Source of the DNA: Rufibacter psychrotolerans
GTDB lineage: Bacteria > Bacteroidota > Bacteroidia > Cytophagales > Hymenobacteraceae
NCBI RefSeq assembly: GCF_016924645.1
Contig: NZ_JAFFJV010000010.1
Coordinates: 1 to 59,982 of the forward strand
DNA length: 59,982 nucleotides
Reading direction: 5' to 3'
Shown in pieces: positions 8,562 to 18,300 of this stretch. The translations under genes and the position numbers were made by a program. Each line of letters starts with the position of its first letter. Within the stretch, counting starts at the first letter, position 1. Under the pieces are notes generated by a model. That model searched no databases. It worked only from the letters and a program-made list of their open reading frames with translations, and was not told the DNA's origin.

Positions 8562-9362
8562 TCAGTCAATGGATATGTCACTGTATCTGGCTTGCACAAA
8601 CATGAACACGCCGTACCCAATCAGACCCAGGGAAACGATGCCCAGGAGCAGGTCACCGAAGGGGGAGGTCTGCAGAAAAGTAAAGGCTCCTTTGGTGCCT
8701 TCTGCCTCCTGGGGGCGCTGCAGCCACGCTGCCCGTACAAACAAAAAACCAATAATGCTGAACACAATTCCGCGGGAGGCAAACCCCGCTTGGCCGGCTC
8801 TTTTTAATAAATTAAACTGTCCGGCAGGTAAATGCCTGACCTCTTTCATGAAGGAACCAGTGATGGCCTTTTTTAACTGGTAGGCTCCGTTTCCAATGGT
8901 AATTAAGCCTATCAAGATGGCCAGATACTTGCCCATTGGTTTGTCCAGTAGTTCGGCTATTACCATTTTCTCTTTGCTGCCTCCACTGGTATTTCCCCCA
9001 TTGCCCATGCCAATTCTGAGGGCCAGAAACGCCAACGAACCATACAATAATCCGCTGAACGCATAGGCCACTCTTCTGCCAATGCCCTTCGCCGAAGTTC
9101 CTTTTTGTTCGGTGTCTTTTATAGCCTGAATCAATCTCCATACGCTATAGCCTGCTAGTCCTGCCGCTAAAATTCCCAGCAGGAAACCACCCCCGGGTAG
9201 TTCTTTCACTTGTACGAGCGCCTCTGAATTAGAGGATTTCTGTCCGCCTAACCCAAACGCAGCCATGGCGGTTAACACGCCCACCAAAATATATACCACG
9301 CCCTTGGCTACGTACCCGGCCTTTGCAAATGATTCAATTCTACGCTTATTCTGTTGATCCAT
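8562..9362 (-). CDS. DUF1206 family membrane protein
   Basis: 266 aa with six predicted membrane helices arranged as three repeated pairs, each opening with a KAGYVAKGVVYILVG-like or RAGQAGFASRGIVFSIIG-like motif (about residues 14, 95 and 188). This triplication is the hallmark of DUF1206. The role is unknown. It stands alone; upstream lies a long gene-free AT-rich stretch. Confidence 0.9.
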   Translation of the reverse strand: MDQQNKRRIESFAKAGYVAKGVVYILVGVLTAMAAFGLGGQKSSNSEALVQVKELPGGGFLLGILAAGLAGYSVWRLIQAIKDTEQKGTSAKGIGRRVAYAFSGLLYGSLAFLALRIGMGNGGNTSGGSKEKMVIAELLDKPMGKYLAILIGLITIGNGAYQLKKAITGSFMKEVRHLPAGQFNLLKRAGQAGFASRGIVFSIIGFLFVRAAWLQRPQEAEGTKGAFTFLQTSPFGDLLLGIVSLGLIGYGVFMFVQARYSDISID

Positions 9363-10836
9363 GAGTTGGTTATAACGGGTGCTTTTATCCAGATAGATTG
9401 AGCTCTTGTTGTATGTTGTGCTTGAACGGATATGTGGTAGTCTTGTTAAAATAAATGGCTAGTTAATGGATTTTGTATCTTTGGTTCTGGCTCGCTTTTA
9501 GCACGTTTGAAATTGATGTTAAAACTAGAGTAATTGTTGACCTGTTTTCAGAATTAAATATTTAAGCAAAAACAAAAGCCAGATAACTTATATAGAACAA
9601 GGAGATTGATAAAAATATTAGCATTGGGGTGTGCCATCATGCTCTCACTTACCAGCTAGCCAACTCAACCTGCTTGGGCATGTGTAAACTCTGCTTGAAG
9701 CTCCCTTTAAGGTAAAGTCATATAATCAACTGAAGACCTTTATTGTATTGCAGTCTATGATAAATTCTGCTTTAAGATAAATCTAAAGGAAGCTTAGGTT
9801 TTGGATGGTGCATGAAACTGAATGACTTTTTCCTGTTGGTTGAGACCTACCGAAGGTGTAGAAGACCCATACACGGACATGCTTAGGTAATACGAAGTTT
9901 GTAAGGGATAGGTTTACTTTGTTTGACGGGTATAAGTTTTAGCAGTTATGAAAAGCATTTTTACTGTATTTCTGGTAAATGTGCCATAAAGCTTGGTGGT
10001 GATTTGTTATGTTATAGGTGTTATTTTGATGCATATATGTTGAATGGAACAGAACGTTTATGAGCTTCTTTTTACAATTTTGTTGTAATTATTAAAACAA
10101 TATATAGTTAAGTGTTTGTAAAAACACGGATATTGAACCAATACTTGTATGAAAATAAGTTGATGTGTTAGTAGATTGAATAAAGTGTATGGCTTGTTGG
10201 ATTACTAGTATGTTAATATAAGAGACTCCTTTTTGTGCATGGTTGAGTTATGAGAATGAAATAGTGATTTGAATCGAAATTAGAATAACAAGGATTCTAT
10301 TTTATGCATGGTTACCCTTAATTAAGTAATGCTTCCTGTATTTGGTTGGATTAAGTATAATGATATATAGTTTGTTGTGATTGATTGTATTTTCTTAATG
10401 AAGTGGTGAAAATTATTTGAAATATCAATTGCTGTTTTATGAACTAGATAGTAGTGTTTGTTCCTTATTGTAAGGATTAATGTTTTATGTATGTGTTAAG
10501 TAATTATGAATTTTGAGTTGATATAATGTTAAGATGGGAAATTGAATAATTGTGTACGTGGTGAAGGTAAGCTTAGTTGATGCTTCTAATTTCTGGTAGG
10601 GTTTTGTGCTTATGTTTTGGATGTGATTCAAAATTAAATCAGTGTAAATTAGGCCTGAGAATCTCAATTTAGTAGATATAAAAAGTAATATAGTTTACCA
10701 TTGTAAGTCGCCTAGGTTGGCTAATTTAATGCGGTATGAATAGTTACCTCGTAATACATATTCAGGGAAAGTAATGGGGGGACGAGCGTACGACTGGGCC
10801 GGCCAGTCTCAAAAGGCGGAAAAGTTTTGAAAAGCA
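9363..10836. other. 1.5-kb gene-free, AT-rich, C-depleted tract
   Basis: No convincing reading frame on either strand. By hand count, positions 10021-10560 hold 36 C and 109 G in 540 bases: about 7% C, 20% G and 73% A+T. This is unlike the roughly 60% GC core genes. A TATCTTTG -7-like box lies at 9477-9484 on the plus strand without a spaced TTTG. No tRNA-end direct repeat or integrase is visible. It could be degenerate acquired DNA or an untranslated transcript. Confidence 0.7.
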
Positions 10837-10868
10837 TTTGCAGAAAATAAAAGGATGCAATACATTTG
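10837..10868 (+). promoter_or_regulatory. Promoter of tRNA-Leu
   Basis: TTTG at 10837-10840, a 20-bp spacer, then TACATTTG at 10861-10868: an exact fit to the Bacteroidota housekeeping consensus. The expected transcription start is about 30 bp before the tRNA. Confidence 0.85.
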
Positions 10869-10902
10869 TACCACCAATAAGGAAAAGCCTTGTTTGGAAA
10901 CT

Positions 10903-10985
10903 GCGCACGTGGTGAAACTGGTAGACACGCCATCTTGAGGGGGTGGTGCCCTACGGGCGTGGGAGTTCGAATCTCCCCGCGCGCA
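10903..10985 (+). tRNA. tRNA-Leu (anticodon GAG)
   Basis: An 83-nt class II tRNA. D-arm segment GGTGAAACTGGTAGACAC, anticodon stem CCATC/GGTGG with loop TTGAGGG (anticodon GAG, reads CUC/CUU), variable arm CCC-TAC-GGG, T arm GGGAG-TTCGAAT-CTCCC and discriminator A. CCA is not encoded. The acceptor stem GCGCACG/CGCGCGC contains one A-C mismatch at pair 5-68. Confidence 0.95.
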
Positions 10986-10999
10986 CTTAGTTGTGTTTG

Positions 11000-11039
11000 A
11001 AGCCTTGTAACTTTATGAGTTGCAAGGCTTTTTTCTTTT
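11000..11039 (+). terminator. Terminator of tRNA-Leu
   Basis: AAGCCTTGTAACT / AGTTGCAAGGCTT stem with a short loop, followed by TTTTCTTTT. Confidence 0.92.
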
Positions 11040-11517
11040 AGGTCCGTAATGCGCTCACTAGGGGTTTGCCTCAGAAATACATTAGAAGAATCTTTTTGCA
11101 ACTCTCTCTAGCGTTTAGCCGCTAGTTTATCCTGGCAATAACGCTCTTACTAAAGGGGAAATGCCTAGCAGGACAAATGGGAGAGGGAGCTATTGGTTGG
11201 TGCCTGGTGAAGTTGAGTGTTTGTTCCTGGATGCCAACATTGCTTGGAAAAGCATGCACTATAGGCTTAAACTGCCCTAATCCAACCTAACCTGTCCCCA
11301 TCCCTGTGGGGCGTTCGGTACCTTTTGCTACTTGCTAAGTTAAACTCCATTATCGGGTCTTTTAAGTTTGCCGGAGGACTACGGTAATTATTGTGGTAGG
11401 CGTTATGGTGTATGAAGATTAGCGCATGGTACCAGATATGAGCAGAGGGCGTTCTTAGCATCATGGAAAGGTCAAGGATACCTATTTCTGGGTATAGCCT
11501 GCGGGGCAGAATAGCTA
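11040..11517. other. Gene-free interval between tRNA-Leu and the lipoprotein gene
   Basis: No supported reading frame; composition is intermediate between the AT-rich desert and the core. No dispersed palindrome copy seen here. I find no RNA gene or repeat in it. Confidence 0.5.
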
Positions 11518-11525
11518 TATCTTTG
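11518..11525 (+). promoter_or_regulatory. Probable -7 box TATCTTTG
   Basis: TAnnTTTG match 33 bp before the lipoprotein ATG; a spaced TTTG is not found (TTTC lies too far upstream). Confidence 0.5.
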
Positions 11526-11557
11526 GAGCCTTTACAATCACTCCTAATTGTATTTCT

Positions 11558-12139
11558 ATGAATAATCGCTTCTACTCCCTCAAGTGCTTTTGCCTTGCTG
11601 TCTTGGCAGGCTTTACGTTTGTCTCCTGCTCTGACGACGACGAAGAAGAGGTTTCCCCTAACACCGATAACAAGGTGGTCTATAACGGAACGACCTACTC
11701 TATGAAAAGTGGTTTGGTGGAAGATTATGGTCCTAGTGACAATCACTATAACTATGACTTCTATATAACTGACGGAACAATCACAACCAGCAACAACGAT
11801 TTTGAAGTAGTAAATAGCAAAATTGTATTGTTTGCGGAACTCTTGTCACCAGGTACTTCAGAATTCAAAACCGGCACTTTCAGCTTCGTTCAGAACTATA
11901 ATGATGCGGGGAACGAGAATAAGCATGTATTTGAAGATGCCCTTGTTGTGACAGACACCAACAATGACAATATCTTAGATGAGCAGGATGAGGAGTTAGG
12001 AGTGACCGGCGGAACCGTAAAGGTGTCGGGAGGTAACAACAGAAACTATACCGTAGAATTTGATGTAACCCTTGAAAACGGGAAGACCGCGAAAGGGGGG
12101 TATTCTGGTACCTTTACTTACCGAGACGAGAGAGATTAG
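11558..12139 (+). CDS. Hypothetical lipoprotein
   Basis: 193 aa. Lipoprotein signal peptide with lipobox ending FVSCSDDDEEE; the run of acidic residues after the Cys is typical of Bacteroidota lipoproteins and can act as a surface-export signal. The rest is rich in Gly, Asn and Thr and predicted beta-stranded, ending in alternating strands (YTVEFDVTLENGKTAKGGYSG). I do not recognise a named domain. It is a single-gene unit ended by a very strong hairpin. Confidence 0.85.
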   Translation: MNNRFYSLKCFCLAVLAGFTFVSCSDDDEEEVSPNTDNKVVYNGTTYSMKSGLVEDYGPSDNHYNYDFYITDGTITTSNNDFEVVNSKIVLFAELLSPGTSEFKTGTFSFVQNYNDAGNENKHVFEDALVVTDTNNDNILDEQDEELGVTGGTVKVSGGNNRNYTVEFDVTLENGKTAKGGYSGTFTYRDERD

Positions 12140-12148
12140 AAATCATTA

Positions 12149-12195
12149 CTAAAGGAAAGCCCCACCTGCTCACAGCAGGTGGGGCTTTCCTTTAG
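12149..12195. terminator. 21-bp perfect hairpin after the lipoprotein gene
   Basis: Arms 12149-12169 and 12175-12195 pair without mismatch around a 5-nt loop (core AGCCCCACCTGC). It lies between convergent genes and likely terminates from both sides; AAA and TTT flanks are short. Confidence 0.85.
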
Positions 12196-12308
12196 GGTAT
12201 TACCCAGTAGAGGCTGTAGACCTGAAATTCAAACAGCCTTGACAATAGAAGCGCCATTTTCAATATAGCCGCTCTAGTTAGGGAGAAGAAACATGAGGGT
12301 TCACCCTA

Positions 12309-12343
12309 TTTTTAGGCTGATTTCGCAAAAAGAAGCCTAAAAC
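12309..12343. repeat. Dispersed palindrome copy
   Basis: TTTTTAGGCTGATTT, CGC, AAAAAGAAGCCTAAAAC. It lies just downstream of the rqcH stop. Confidence 0.75.
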
Positions 12344-12370
12344 AGGCGCCGCCCCCTACACGTCCAAAGA

Positions 12371-13924
12371 TTACCTGAACGGGTTTTCGGGCTTTACCAG
12401 CAGCACTTTCTCGCGCTCCACAATCACCGACCCAGGGGCCGCACCTTTGGCCTTCCTGACGTACTTTTTAGGCGTGTACAGCACCGGACAGAGGCTGTCA
12501 TTCCGGCGCTTGGAGTAAAAGGCCGCCAGTTGGGCGGCGGCCTCCAGTACCGGCGCAGGGAACGCTTTGCCCGCCTGATACTTAATAACCACGTGCGAGC
12601 CGGGCACATCCTTGGCGTGCAGCCAGAGGTCGTCTTTGTGGGTATGCTTCAGGGTGAGCTTGTCGTTGGCCTTCGAATTTTTGCCCACCAGGATCTTGAA
12701 GCCCATCAGCTCAAACGTGTGGTAGGGGAGATCTACCTGCGTCACCGCCTGGCTGGGGGCGTTCTGCTTCAGGAACGTCCTGAGTTGTGGGGCCGTCTCT
12801 ATGCTTTCCAGTTGCTGAAGCAGGGCGCTCAGGCGGGTAACCTCCTGCTCCTTGCGGGCGGCCCTTTCTTCTAAGAGCCGGTGCTCAATCTTCTGGTTCT
12901 TGGCTTTCTTGTACAGCCGCTCGGCCGTTTTCTGGGGCGTTTCGGTAGATTTGAGCGAAACCAGCCGGTGGGTGTCATGGTAGAAGTCATACAGCTCCAC
13001 CTCTTTGCTGCCCGGCGGGATATTGGTCAGGTTGGCCATGATGATATCCGCGGTTTGGGCGTAGGGCGTGCCGTGGTCCCACTTTTCCAGCTGTTCCTGT
13101 ATTTGCCACCAGATCTTCTGCGCGCCGTCCAGTTGCTTGCTGAGTTGCCGGTGAACGGCGGAGTAGTTCTTCTGAAAGTACTCCTGCGCCCTGTACTGCG
13201 GCACAAAGGCATTCAGCGCCGAGATAGGATCGGCCCACGTTTCCTGGATTTCCCCCACGGGCAGCAGAGAAAGCCGGAACTGTTTGTGGAGATAAGTGAG
13301 GTAATAGGCGGTGGGGTTTTCCAGCAGGGCTACCATCTCCTGCACCTGTTCCCACTGTTCCTCCGGCGAGAGCGTGTCATAGCCCTTCTCCTGCAGGTAA
13401 AGCCCCGGCACCTCGCCCAGGGTGGGCAGCAGTTTCCGGAGATTTTGGGGCTGCTCCAGAAACAGCTCCTTGTCCAGTAGAACATCTCTGTCCATCTGCC
13501 GGTAATCCAGCTCCAGGTCCTTGGAAAGCTTCCGGTGGAAGAGCTCGGTGGCTTCGCCGTCCACAAACAAGACCACGTTGGAGCGGTTACCGAACAGCTT
13601 GAACAGCAAGACCCGTTCCTGGGTGAACCTGATGTAAAAGCTGCGCTCCTGCCGGTGGGCCCTTACTTCCAGCACTTGCTGGTGCAGCAGGTCGGGGAAA
13701 AGGTCTACCGAGTTTTGTTTGGCCCTGTGGAACGTTCTGGGAAACTGCAGGCTGGAAAACGTAGACGTCTGGATGGCCTTCAGGTAAAATTCTTCCTCCC
13801 CCTTGTAGAAAGCCAGCATGAGCTCATCCTTTTCCTGGCTGAAGGCAGCCTGCAGGGTGTAGCCCCGCAGGTGGCTGTCCAGTTGCCGGGCCAGCTGACG
13901 AAGAAAATAGTAATTCTGGTGCAC
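12371..13924 (-). CDS. rqcH: NFACT family ribosome quality-control protein RqcH
   Basis: 517 aa, cytosolic. N-terminal NFACT-N (about 1-200), a helical and coiled-coil middle (about 270-400) and a C-terminal NFACT-R RNA-binding domain (about 410-517) with DDLWLHAKDVPGSHVVIK. Bacterial RqcH binds stalled 50S subunits and adds C-terminal alanine tails to nascent chains. The family was earlier annotated as fibronectin-binding protein. It is the last gene of a five-gene minus-strand operon; its start is 2 bp after the MBL gene's stop. Confidence 0.9.
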   Translation of the reverse strand: MHQNYYFLRQLARQLDSHLRGYTLQAAFSQEKDELMLAFYKGEEEFYLKAIQTSTFSSLQFPRTFHRAKQNSVDLFPDLLHQQVLEVRAHRQERSFYIRFTQERVLLFKLFGNRSNVVLFVDGEATELFHRKLSKDLELDYRQMDRDVLLDKELFLEQPQNLRKLLPTLGEVPGLYLQEKGYDTLSPEEQWEQVQEMVALLENPTAYYLTYLHKQFRLSLLPVGEIQETWADPISALNAFVPQYRAQEYFQKNYSAVHRQLSKQLDGAQKIWWQIQEQLEKWDHGTPYAQTADIIMANLTNIPPGSKEVELYDFYHDTHRLVSLKSTETPQKTAERLYKKAKNQKIEHRLLEERAARKEQEVTRLSALLQQLESIETAPQLRTFLKQNAPSQAVTQVDLPYHTFELMGFKILVGKNSKANDKLTLKHTHKDDLWLHAKDVPGSHVVIKYQAGKAFPAPVLEAAAQLAAFYSKRRNDSLCPVLYTPKKYVRKAKGAAPGSVIVEREKVLLVKPENPFR

Positions 13925-13926
13925 GG

Positions 13927-14688
13927 TTATAGCGTAAGGACAAGCCCGTCATATGCCAGGCTCACATTGGGCGGTAATTCTTTCTCCACCTCCTGGTGCC
14001 GGCCCAGCAGGTGACTGATGTGGGTGAGATACGCCTGCTCCGGTGCAATCTCCTCCAGCACCGCCAGGGCCTCAGACAAGGAAAAGTGGGAGATGTGCGG
14101 CTCTTTGCGCAGCGCGTTCAGGACCACCACCTTTGAGCCTTTGATCTTCTCCAGCTCTGCCTCTGAGATAAAGTTGGCATCGGTGATGTAGGTGAAATCC
14201 CCAATCCTGAACCCGAACACCGGCAGGCGGTGGTGCAGCACCTGGATGGGCGTCACGGAAATGCCGTGCACCTCAAAGGGCTGGTTCTGGATGGGGTTTA
14301 GTTCTACCTTGGGTACGCCCGGGTAAGTGGTGTTGGTGAAGATATAGCTGAACTCCTGCTGTAACTGGGTAAGCACGCGCGGGTCGGCGTACAGGGGCAT
14401 GTCTATGTGCTGCAGGAAGTTGAAGGCCCTAATGTCGTCTAAGCCGGCGGTGTGGTCTTTGTGCTCATGGGTGAACAAGACCGCGTCTAACCGCTTTACC
14501 CGCTCGCGCAGCATCTGCTGCCTGAAATCAGGCCCCGAGTCAATGACCAGGGTTTTGCCCGCCGCTTCCACCAGAATGGAGACCCTGAGCCGTTTATCCC
14601 TGAAATCCAAGGAACGGCACACCTCACATTCGCACCCAATGACGGGTACGCCTTGTGAGGTGCCTGTTCCTAAGAATGTGATTTTCAC
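13927..14688 (-). CDS. MBL-fold metallohydrolase (PhnP-like)
   Basis: 253 aa, cytosolic. It begins MKITFLGTGTSQGVPVIGCECEVC, with the two-Cys zinc-type motif of PhnP-like phosphodiesterases, and carries the metal-binding HEHKDH motif near residue 78, a DSGPDFRQQM segment and C-terminal THISH. PhnP-like enzymes cleave cyclic phosphodiesters; the substrate here is not known. It overlaps the 92-aa gene upstream by 4 bp and is followed after 2 bp by rqcH. Confidence 0.88.
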   Translation of the reverse strand: MKITFLGTGTSQGVPVIGCECEVCRSLDFRDKRLRVSILVEAAGKTLVIDSGPDFRQQMLRERVKRLDAVLFTHEHKDHTAGLDDIRAFNFLQHIDMPLYADPRVLTQLQQEFSYIFTNTTYPGVPKVELNPIQNQPFEVHGISVTPIQVLHHRLPVFGFRIGDFTYITDANFISEAELEKIKGSKVVVLNALRKEPHISHFSLSEALAVLEEIAPEQAYLTHISHLLGRHQEVEKELPPNVSLAYDGLVLTL

Positions 14689-14963
14689 GCAGAGGTTATG
14701 GTTTGGTCTTTAATGGCCAGGTACAGTTCCTGGCTTTCGGGGCGCAGGGCCTCGGGGTTAATGTCAACCGCCCGCAGAATCTCCACCAGGCAATTGATTC
14801 TTCCCTCCAGGGGGAAGTATTTGTTCACTACCGCTACTTTGGTGTCCTTCAAGATGCAGAAGCCCGACTTGAAAGTCCCTTTCTCGTACCGCAGCATATA
14901 CTCAGACTCCGCAAAAATATCTTCTAACCGGTTTAAAAAGGGCCGGGTGTACTTCAGCTGCAT
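14685..14963 (-). CDS. Small conserved hypothetical protein
   Basis: 92 aa, no signal or membrane segment. The sequence (FNRLEDIFAESEYMLRYEKG, FCILKDTKVAVVNKYF, GRINCLVEILRAV) looks like a compact alpha/beta protein; I believe similar proteins occur widely in Bacteroidota but know no function. Position between a receiver and an MBL hydrolase, with a 4-bp overlap downstream, makes it a real translated gene. Confidence 0.8.
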   Translation of the reverse strand: MQLKYTRPFLNRLEDIFAESEYMLRYEKGTFKSGFCILKDTKVAVVNKYFPLEGRINCLVEILRAVDINPEALRPESQELYLAIKDQTITSA

Positions 14964-14983
14964 ACTACAGAAAAATTATAATC

Positions 14984-15361
14984 TTAGCGCACGTACTCTT
15001 TTACGGTCTGCACCAACATGTCAAAATCCAGCGGTTTGGGCAGGTACGCGTTAATGCCCGCTTCTTTGAATTGTTCTAGAGTGTAGTTGTTGGCATTGCC
15101 CGTAACGGCAATGATAGGAATCTGGGAGATCTGCGGGTCTTCGTTGGCCCTGATCTCTTTGGTGCATTCCATCCCGTTCTTCACCGGAATGTTCAGGTCC
15201 ATCAAGATAGCGTCAATCTTCTGGTCCTGCACTTTCTTGAGAACTTCCCCGCCGTTTTTAGCCGACACTACTTTGTAGTTCTGAAGTTCTAAAATTTTCT
15301 TGGTGAGGTTCAGAATTACTGAGCTATCCTCTGCAATTAAAATGGTTTTAGGCTCGGCCAT
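14984..15361 (-). CDS. Single-domain response regulator (CheY-like)
   Basis: 125 aa consisting of one receiver domain: acidic pocket ED near residue 11, phospho-acceptor Asp in AILMDLNIPVKNG, Thr in AVTGNA and Lys in YLPKPLDFD. There is no output domain, so it acts by protein contact or as a phosphorelay intermediate. Its start lies 2 bp after the stop of the hybrid kinase gene, making it the obvious phosphorylation partner. Confidence 0.95.
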   Translation of the reverse strand: MAEPKTILIAEDSSVILNLTKKILELQNYKVVSAKNGGEVLKKVQDQKIDAILMDLNIPVKNGMECTKEIRANEDPQISQIPIIAVTGNANNYTLEQFKEAGINAYLPKPLDFDMLVQTVKEYVR

Positions 15362-15363
15362 GG

Positions 15364-18300
15364 TCAGTTCGATAAAATTTTATTTCGATAGTTTGCTCTA
15401 AAATTAGTAAAACTTGCTTCTAAATCAGAAAAGGTGGCGGTAACAAATGTTAATTTACCTTTTAATATGTCATGTTCCAGCTCTTTGGCGATGGTAGAAA
15501 CCGTGTCAAGGCCCAAGGTGGAGGCAGTACCCTTGATTTGATGCAGTGTACCTAAAATACCCTCATAATGTTGTGCGGCTACTTCTTTTTTAGCCTCGGC
15601 CAGCAGTTCAGAGGTCTCTTCCTCAAACTCTACGTAGAGCTGCAGCGCAAAGTCATCGCCCCCAAGACTCCTCAGTTGGTCCACTACGTTCATGTCCAGC
15701 GAAAACTCCCGTTTGCCAGCTGAAGTCTGGGGGGTAGGCGAGGCGGCAGTTTCCTGGGCGGGGGCTTCCGCCGTTGAGACCACCGTGGTGGTGCCGTTGC
15801 CAAACCACTTCAAGATTCGGCTGTGCAGGTCGGTGATCTTCACCGGTTTGGAGATGTAGTCGTCCAGTCCTTTCCCAATGAATTTTTCCGCATCGTCTTT
15901 CATGGAGTAGGCGGTCATGGCGATGATGGGCGGACAATTCTCTGCCAGGCGCTTCTTCAGTTCCTGTGTAGCGGTAACCCCGTCCATCTCGGGCATCTGG
16001 ATGTCCATGAAAATTAAGTCGTAGTCCTGCTGGCAGGCTTTGTCAATGGCCTCATACCCGTTAGAGGCCACATCGGCGTAGCAACCCATGCGCTCCAGCA
16101 GCTTCACGGCCACTTTCTGGTTGATCTGGTTGTCATCTACCAGCAGCAGCTTGGGGGCGGGGTTAAAGGACCCAATAGCTTCCTGCTCCTTGGCCGCATG
16201 CAGCTGCTCGTGAATCTGCTGGATGTTGTCGGCCTCGCGGCAATGGATGGTGAACCAGAAAGTGCTTCCCTTGCCCGGCACCGACTCTACCCCAATCTCG
16301 CCGCCCAGCAGTTCGCTCAGTTGCTTGGAGATTGCCAGCCCCAGGCCAGTACCGCCAAACGTCTTGGAAGAGGAGTTGTCCAACTGTGTGAAATTGGTGA
16401 AGAGCAGCTGAATGTCTTCCTCGCTGATGCCAATGCCCGAGTCGTTCACCCTGAACATGAGCAGCGGCTGGCCTTCGTTGCCTTTCACGGGGCTTACCTC
16501 CAGGCTTACCGCGCCCTCGTTGGTGAACTTGATGGCGTTGGAGGTAAGGTTAGACAGTACCTGCAACAAACGGGTTTCGTCGGTGATGATGTAGCGGGGC
16601 GTTTCCGGGGCAATGGTGTAGGTAAAGGTGAGGTCTTTCTGCTGGGCCCGGTTGGCAAACAGCGAGTGGATCTTCTCCAGCGCGTAGAACAGGTCAATGC
16701 CGGTCTCATGCAGCTGCAGCTTGCCCGCCTGTATCTTGGAAAGGTCAAGGATGTCGTTGAGGATGTCCAGCAGGGCGTCTGAGGACTTGCGCAGCGTATC
16801 AATGTAGTCTAGCTGCTCGTCATTGCCCGCCGAGTGGTACAGCAGGTCAATCATGCCAATGATGCCGTTCATGGGCGTGCGCAGCTCATGGCTCATGTTG
16901 GCCAGGAACTGGTTTTTGACCTGCAGGGAGTTTTCGGCTACTTCCTTGGCCCTGATGAGTTCGCGCTGGGTGTCCTTCAGCTCGGTGATGTCGCGGCAGA
17001 TGCCTTCAATGGCCACAGGTTGCTGGTCGGCGTTCAGGATCAGGCGCGAGTTCATGAGCACCTCAATCTCCTGGTTCTGGCTGGTGCGCAGGGTGGTCTC
17101 AAAGTTGCGCACGCTCTTGCGCTCAAAGAGCATGCGCAGCAGGGCGTCTCTGTCTTGCGGGTACACATACAGCTGGCTCACGTTCATGCCCATGGCCTCG
17201 CTCTGGGAGTAGCCCAGCACTTCCTGCACCGAGGGGCTGATCAGCTGGAAGTCTCCCTCAATGCCGGTCTTGTAGTACAGGTCCTGGAACGATTCAAAGA
17301 TCTGGCGGAACTTCTCCTCGTTCTCAGCCAGGGCCAGCTGGGAGATTTTCTTGTCGGTGATGTCCAGGGCAATCGCCGAGACGTCCTCAAAGCTGCCGTC
17401 TTGCAGGTAAATGGGGTTCAGGAGCACCTCGCGCCACTCGCTGGTGCCGTCGGGGTGGTGCAGCTCAATCTCAAACTGCTGCGGCTGTCCGGCAAAGGCG
17501 GCCTCGTAAGTTTCTTTCAGCAATCTCACGTAATCTTCCCGGAAGAACGAGCCCACCAGATCGCTGAGCTTCAGGCCCAGCGTAGGCTGGTTTCCCGTTA
17601 AATTCTGAATTTCACCGTAGAAATTCTGATTGAAGGAGGTGAGCTGGTACTGCCGGTTAATGGACCACATTAAGTGGTTTCCACTCTCAAAGATGGCTTG
17701 CAGCCGCGCGTTCTGTAGCGTGATCTGCTCTTCGTTGCGTTTCCGCTCAATGGCCAGGGCTACCTGGTTAGAGATAAAGTGCAGGATCTCAATGTCGGTG
17801 CTCACGTAAGCCTCGGGGTTTTTGTAATCGCGCACGGCAATCACCCCAATAATGCGCTCGCCAATGGAGAGGGGAGAGGAAAGCATCACCTCCGGCACCA
17901 CGCCGTTCAGCTCCACCTTGCCTTCGTCTACCAGGCGCATAAAGTCGGCTTTGGTGGCGTACAAAGGCTTGCCGGTCTTAATGATGTACTCGGTCATGCC
18001 CATGGAGAAAGGCCGGGGGGCAGCGGGCACGCTGGACAGCTGGTCTACGTAATACACAAAGTTGATGAGGTCTTTCTCCTCATCAAACAGCGCGATGTAG
18101 AAGTTGTGGGTCTCAATGATCTTGCTCAGCTCGCGGTGGATGGCGCTGTACAAAGAGGGTAAATCTTTGGAGCTGATGGCCAGGTTGGCAATGCTGTAAT
18201 ACACCTTCTGCAGGCGCTCGGCCTTGATGCGGTCGGTGATGTCGTGCAGGATGGCGCGGGTGGCAATGGGCTTGCCGTCTTGCCAACTGCAGTTGATACT

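Noticed and set aside
10485..10667. 60-aa reading frame in the AT-rich desert
   Set aside because: Low-complexity, no recognisable start context, and expected by chance in 73% A+T DNA.
9363..10985. Integrated element using tRNA-Leu as attachment site
   Set aside because: No integrase gene and no duplicated tRNA 3' end found; the AT-rich tract alone is not enough.
11267..11746. 159-aa minus-strand reading frame overlapping the lipoprotein gene
   Set aside because: Composition is not protein-like and half of it is antisense to a clear lipoprotein gene.
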